Assembly: GCA_027576995.1 (NCBI GenBank) | Contig: JANBQC010000355.1 | Location: 1-28,961, forward strand | Reading direction: 5' to 3' | DNA length: 28,961 nucleotides | Origin: Dimargaris cristalligena | Taxonomy: Eukaryota; Kickxellomycota; Dimargaritomycetes; Dimargaritales; Dimargaritaceae | Shown here: positions 25,799 to 28,961 of the stretch, in pieces | How positions within the stretch are numbered: position 1 is the first letter of the stretch | Layout: every line of letters starts with the position of its first letter | Position numbers and translations under genes: made by a program | Notes under the pieces: generated by a model | The model's database searches: none | Told to the model about the DNA's origin: nothing | Seen by the model: only the letters and a program-made list of their open reading frames with translations

Positions 25799-28603
25799 CT
25801 AGATGAGCTCCCGTGCTTTTTTAAGGAACTTGGGCATTTTCTGTTTGCTCTTATCTACAATGTCGCTGGGCTTGAATTCATGGGGGGCCACCTCAATCAA
25901 CCACTCCGGGTTAATTTCCATCACCACCCGCACGAATTTCTCTGACGTCATGACGAGCTCATAATACATAACCCAGGGCGGCTTCGCCTCCCGTAGCGAA
26001 CTCGACGGATGGACCAGCACCGTTTCCTTCCGCTTCGCCAATTTATACGAATCCTCCCCCCGCTGCCGCTGGGCCACATTGCTAAAGTATCCGGCCAACA
26101 TGGCCTTGGCGACCCCCGATGTATCCGCAGGGTTCGGGTTGCTCTCCAGGGGCACCTCAATTCGTTCGAGCAGCCGGACGATTTGTTCCCGAATATCGGT
26201 GGCGCGCAACAAGGACCGCCGCTGGAGGTAGTTTTCGCGGCACCACGATTCCGAGTACTCCAGTTGCACCCACTGTTCCCAAATGTGCAACAGAGTGAAA
26301 TGGTCCCCGCCGGGCTGGACCAGATTCTGGTGCGCCTTTTCGGCGTTGAGTTTTTCGGCTTTAGGTCGGTAGTACAGGGCGCTTTGGACATCCAAAAGGG
26401 CGCACAGGGTGGCGATTTCATCGGAGCAGTGGTACTTGGCGGAGGCCAAGAGTGCTTTGGCCATTTTGGGATCCAGCGGTAATTCAGCCATCCGCCGCCC
26501 GGTTTTGGTCACCTCGCCCTTGGCGTTGAGGGCTCCCAGCATGTACAATTGCCCGATGGCTTTTTGAACGGTCGTCACGGAAGGCGGATCAATGTAGTCA
26601 AACTCGACTAGGTTATTAATGCCGAGACTCATGAGTTGCAGGGCCACCATGCACAGATTACTGCGTTGGATCTCGGGTATCGTGTGGTCTTCCAATTCGT
26701 TTTCATAGGCCCACAGCGTGTACAGCCGGAAACATTTACCTGGTCCGACACGCCCCGCTCGGCCCGCCCGCTGGTTGGCCGCATTCCGCGAACAGGGGGT
26801 AACCACTAGTGATTCCATTTCGGTATGGGGGTCAAAAGTCTTCAATTTCTGGAAACCCGGGTCAATCACGTATACGATGCCATCGATAGTGATGGACGTT
26901 TCGGCAATATTGGTGGCCAAAACCACCTTGCGGGCATTCTCTGGGGTAGGGTTGAAAATTTGCGCCTGTAGATCGGAGGGCAAGTTAGCGTAAATGGGAC
27001 ACACGAGTAGATCCTTGATGCGGCGTCCGAGCGCGACCCGCGCTTGCCGCAAGAGTTCCTGGGCTTGTTCGATTTCACCCTGTCCCGTTAAGAAGACCAA
27101 GATATCGCCCGTGGGCTGGGACGCGTGGATTTGTAATACCGTAGTGACCGCGGCCTGCAGATAGTTGGCCTCAGGGGCCAGCGTATAGTAAATATCGACG
27201 GGGAACGGCCGACCGGGAATTTTGAAAATGGGGGCATCGTCGAAGTAACTCGAGAATTTCTGGGCGTCCATCGTGGCACTCGCAATGAGTACCCGTAGGT
27301 CCGGGCGGTAACGAGTGATGTCCTTGATTAAGGCAAATAGAATATCGGTGGATAACGTGCGTTCGTGGGCCTCATCAATCATAATACAGCTATACCCGTC
27401 CAGGTCCGGTTCCGTAAGAAACTCCCGTAGCAGCATGCCGTCCGTCATGTACTTAACCACGGTCTTTTCCGAGGTTTTATCCTCGAATCGGATCGAATAG
27501 CCCACTTCACGGCCCAAGTGTACCCTCATTTCCTCAGCCACCCGCGCTGCCACACTCATCGCGGCCACCCGCCGGGGCTGGGTGCACCCGATTTTGCGAC
27601 CGTCTTTACTGTACCCGGCTTCGTACAGATACTGGGGGATTTGGGTGGTTTTACCGGAACCGGTCTCACCCTCGATGATTAAGACGGGATGGTCCTCGAT
27701 GGCAGCTAAAAGGGCATCCCGGTAGTCATATACGGGCAGCGACTCGCGGACGGCCTGTATCGATTTTTGTTTACGTTCGGCCGCATCCAACAGGGACTGG
27801 GCCTCGCGGTCGGCCTCCGTGGCCGGATCTAAGGTGCTCTCGAGCACGAAATCAATGCCCGTTTCGTCAATGATAAAGTCGTAAGCGTCGGCATCCGGGA
27901 TCGTGCCCTTATCCTGGGGACCCACTTTGACTTTGGTGCGGGCGATTTGCCGGGCCTCCCACTGCTCCAACTCGGATAAGTTTCCCCCTATTCCCTTTTC
28001 GTCCTTGCCGCTGCCACTCACTGATCCCTTGGGCTCCTGGTAACGCTGGTACAACGCTTGCTCCTTCCGTTTCCGGTCGATTTTGCCCTTGGTGGTGAGG
28101 TAGTCTTCGGGCATTACATACCCCTCGACATCCACATTAATGTCTTTGCGTTCCTTAGCGATACGCAGCACCTCTTTCTGGTACTCCAGCTGACGACGCT
28201 CGGTGTCCGTCAAGGCGGACTTGTGAAACAGCATTTCTTCGTCCGCGATTTGGGCCTCGAGGAGTTCTAGCCGAGACTGTTCGCGTTTCTTCAGGTACTC
28301 CTGGCGGGAGCGTTCACGCAGATCTGAAGTAACCTCCTGACGCTGGTGGCTGTCGTGGTGAATGCTTCGGGAGGTACGGGAAGAGGAACCGGATCCTTCG
28401 GGCCGACTTGAACTTGGCCCAAGGGAGGACCGCCGTGACCGGTCATGTTCGCGATCTCTATCTCGTACACGAAGGCGTTGGGCGAATGCATCCCGTTCTT
28501 CGGCATCCAGGGCATCGTCCCCTTGGTCATTGACGAGATGACAGGGAACCACGTCTTTCCGCCGGCCTTTATCCCGCGGGCTCTTTTCGTCACGGGTGCC
28601 CAT
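25799..28603 (-). CDS. DEAH-box pre-mRNA splicing ATPase, Prp2/DHX16/Cdc28 type
   Basis: The protein is 934 residues, from an ATG in an excellent context (CCCCACCATGG). The N-terminal 300 residues are charged and include LDAEERDAFAQRLRVRDRDR (32-51), a block shared with human DHX16. Helicase motifs are intact: GETGSGKTT (312-320), DEAH (410-413), SAT (442-444), FLTGQGEIE, TNIAETSITIDG and QRAGRAGR (611-618). Winged-helix, ratchet and OB-fold regions follow (LYMLGALNAKGE, then YFSNVAQRQR and VHPSSSLREAKPPWVMYYELV). KESLP-type linker sequence (IQAVRESLPVYDYRD) and the overall identity point to the Prp2 group rather than Prp22, Prp16 or Prp43. It should use ATP to remodel the activated spliceosome before the first splicing step. 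It lacks roughly the first 190 residues of DHX16, perhaps genuinely or because of an unrecognised upstream exon. Confidence 0.94.
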   Translation of the reverse strand: MGTRDEKSPRDKGRRKDVVPCHLVNDQGDDALDAEERDAFAQRLRVRDRDREHDRSRRSSLGPSSSRPEGSGSSSRTSRSIHHDSHQRQEVTSDLRERSRQEYLKKREQSRLELLEAQIADEEMLFHKSALTDTERRQLEYQKEVLRIAKERKDINVDVEGYVMPEDYLTTKGKIDRKRKEQALYQRYQEPKGSVSGSGKDEKGIGGNLSELEQWEARQIARTKVKVGPQDKGTIPDADAYDFIIDETGIDFVLESTLDPATEADREAQSLLDAAERKQKSIQAVRESLPVYDYRDALLAAIEDHPVLIIEGETGSGKTTQIPQYLYEAGYSKDGRKIGCTQPRRVAAMSVAARVAEEMRVHLGREVGYSIRFEDKTSEKTVVKYMTDGMLLREFLTEPDLDGYSCIMIDEAHERTLSTDILFALIKDITRYRPDLRVLIASATMDAQKFSSYFDDAPIFKIPGRPFPVDIYYTLAPEANYLQAAVTTVLQIHASQPTGDILVFLTGQGEIEQAQELLRQARVALGRRIKDLLVCPIYANLPSDLQAQIFNPTPENARKVVLATNIAETSITIDGIVYVIDPGFQKLKTFDPHTEMESLVVTPCSRNAANQRAGRAGRVGPGKCFRLYTLWAYENELEDHTIPEIQRSNLCMVALQLMSLGINNLVEFDYIDPPSVTTVQKAIGQLYMLGALNAKGEVTKTGRRMAELPLDPKMAKALLASAKYHCSDEIATLCALLDVQSALYYRPKAEKLNAEKAHQNLVQPGGDHFTLLHIWEQWVQLEYSESWCRENYLQRRSLLRATDIREQIVRLLERIEVPLESNPNPADTSGVAKAMLAGYFSNVAQRQRGEDSYKLAKRKETVLVHPSSSLREAKPPWVMYYELVMTSEKFVRVVMEINPEWLIEVAPHEFKPSDIVDKSKQKMPKFLKKARELI

Positions 28604-28961
28604 GGTGGGGAAATAAATGAGACAATGCCAAACAAGGAAAGATAGTGTACACTAACGATACAAATGGGCTGCAGTAAAGACTGACGATTTGTTATGTAAG
28701 AAATGAGAACAAAAGAAGCTTAGGAAATGTAAGCCATAGGTTCAAAGAAAGAAGGGGAAGAACTAGACTACAAAACCACATGCTACAGTAGTGAGGTGAA
28801 TGTGAGTGAAATTAGAATGAAGAATTAAACCATTGTAAAGGTTAGATATGGGAGAAGTTCATCCAAGCTGTATAATGAAAAATTCATTAGATTCGGCCAA
28901 TATTACTAGTTAAAAATACATTTCCCATATATTTTCCCATACACGTATAATGTAAACCCTT
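28604..28961. promoter_or_regulatory. 5' flank of the DEAH helicase gene
   Basis: 358 bp of AT-rich DNA upstream of the helicase ATG on the minus strand, running to the window end. No TATA box stands out near the start. A C-rich segment directly before the ATG forms the start context. No open frame is supported. Confidence 0.5.

Overview
This window looks like nuclear DNA of a fungus, probably an early-diverging lineage with a fairly compact genome. Three things support this. The introns are short (about 100-215 bp), with GTAGGT/GTAAGT donors and CTAAC-like branch sites. Several genes have TATA boxes and pyrimidine-rich leaders. One gene resembles Oca6, a phosphatase-like protein of the fungal Oca group, and sits beside conserved eukaryotic housekeeping genes. 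I cannot name the species; a Zoopagomycota/Dimargaris-type fungus is a guess. Start codons were chosen as the first good ATG, because many long open frames only begin at GTG or TTG, which are not normal nuclear starts.

Layout, left to right. 1-967: AT-rich DNA with one weak candidate small spliced gene on the minus strand. 968-2950 (-): a seven-transmembrane, GPCR-like receptor with a long cytosolic tail. 2951-6317: a gene-poor stretch of about 3.4 kb. 6318-7067 (-): a DUF4112 protein. 7068-9217: a long intergenic region with a coding-like island that may be a gene relic. 9218-10660 (+): an unrecognised secreted 480-residue protein. 11193-11537 (-): a small, lysine/proline-rich secreted protein, convergent with the previous gene.

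13126-14898 (-): a CLPTM1/CLPTM1L-family ER membrane protein. It is divergently transcribed from 15415-17107 (+), a three-exon gene for an Oca6-like pseudophosphatase whose first and last exons are lost if only the largest open frame is taken. 17831-24790 (-): a 2319-residue Sec7/BIG-type Arf exchange factor with an intact Sec7 domain. 25799-28603 (-): a DEAH-box helicase of the Prp2/DHX16/Cdc28 type, which drives spliceosome activation. 28604-28961: its 5' flank.

The genes do not form a pathway or cluster. This is an ordinary mix of secretory-pathway and ER functions (Sec7, CLPTM1L-like), RNA splicing (Prp2-like), signalling (GPCR-like, Oca6-like) and lineage-specific secreted proteins. I found no tRNA, rRNA, CRISPR array, transposon or viral element that I could support. 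The least explained items are the two secreted proteins, the candidate small spliced gene near the left end, and the coding-like debris around 7440-7800.
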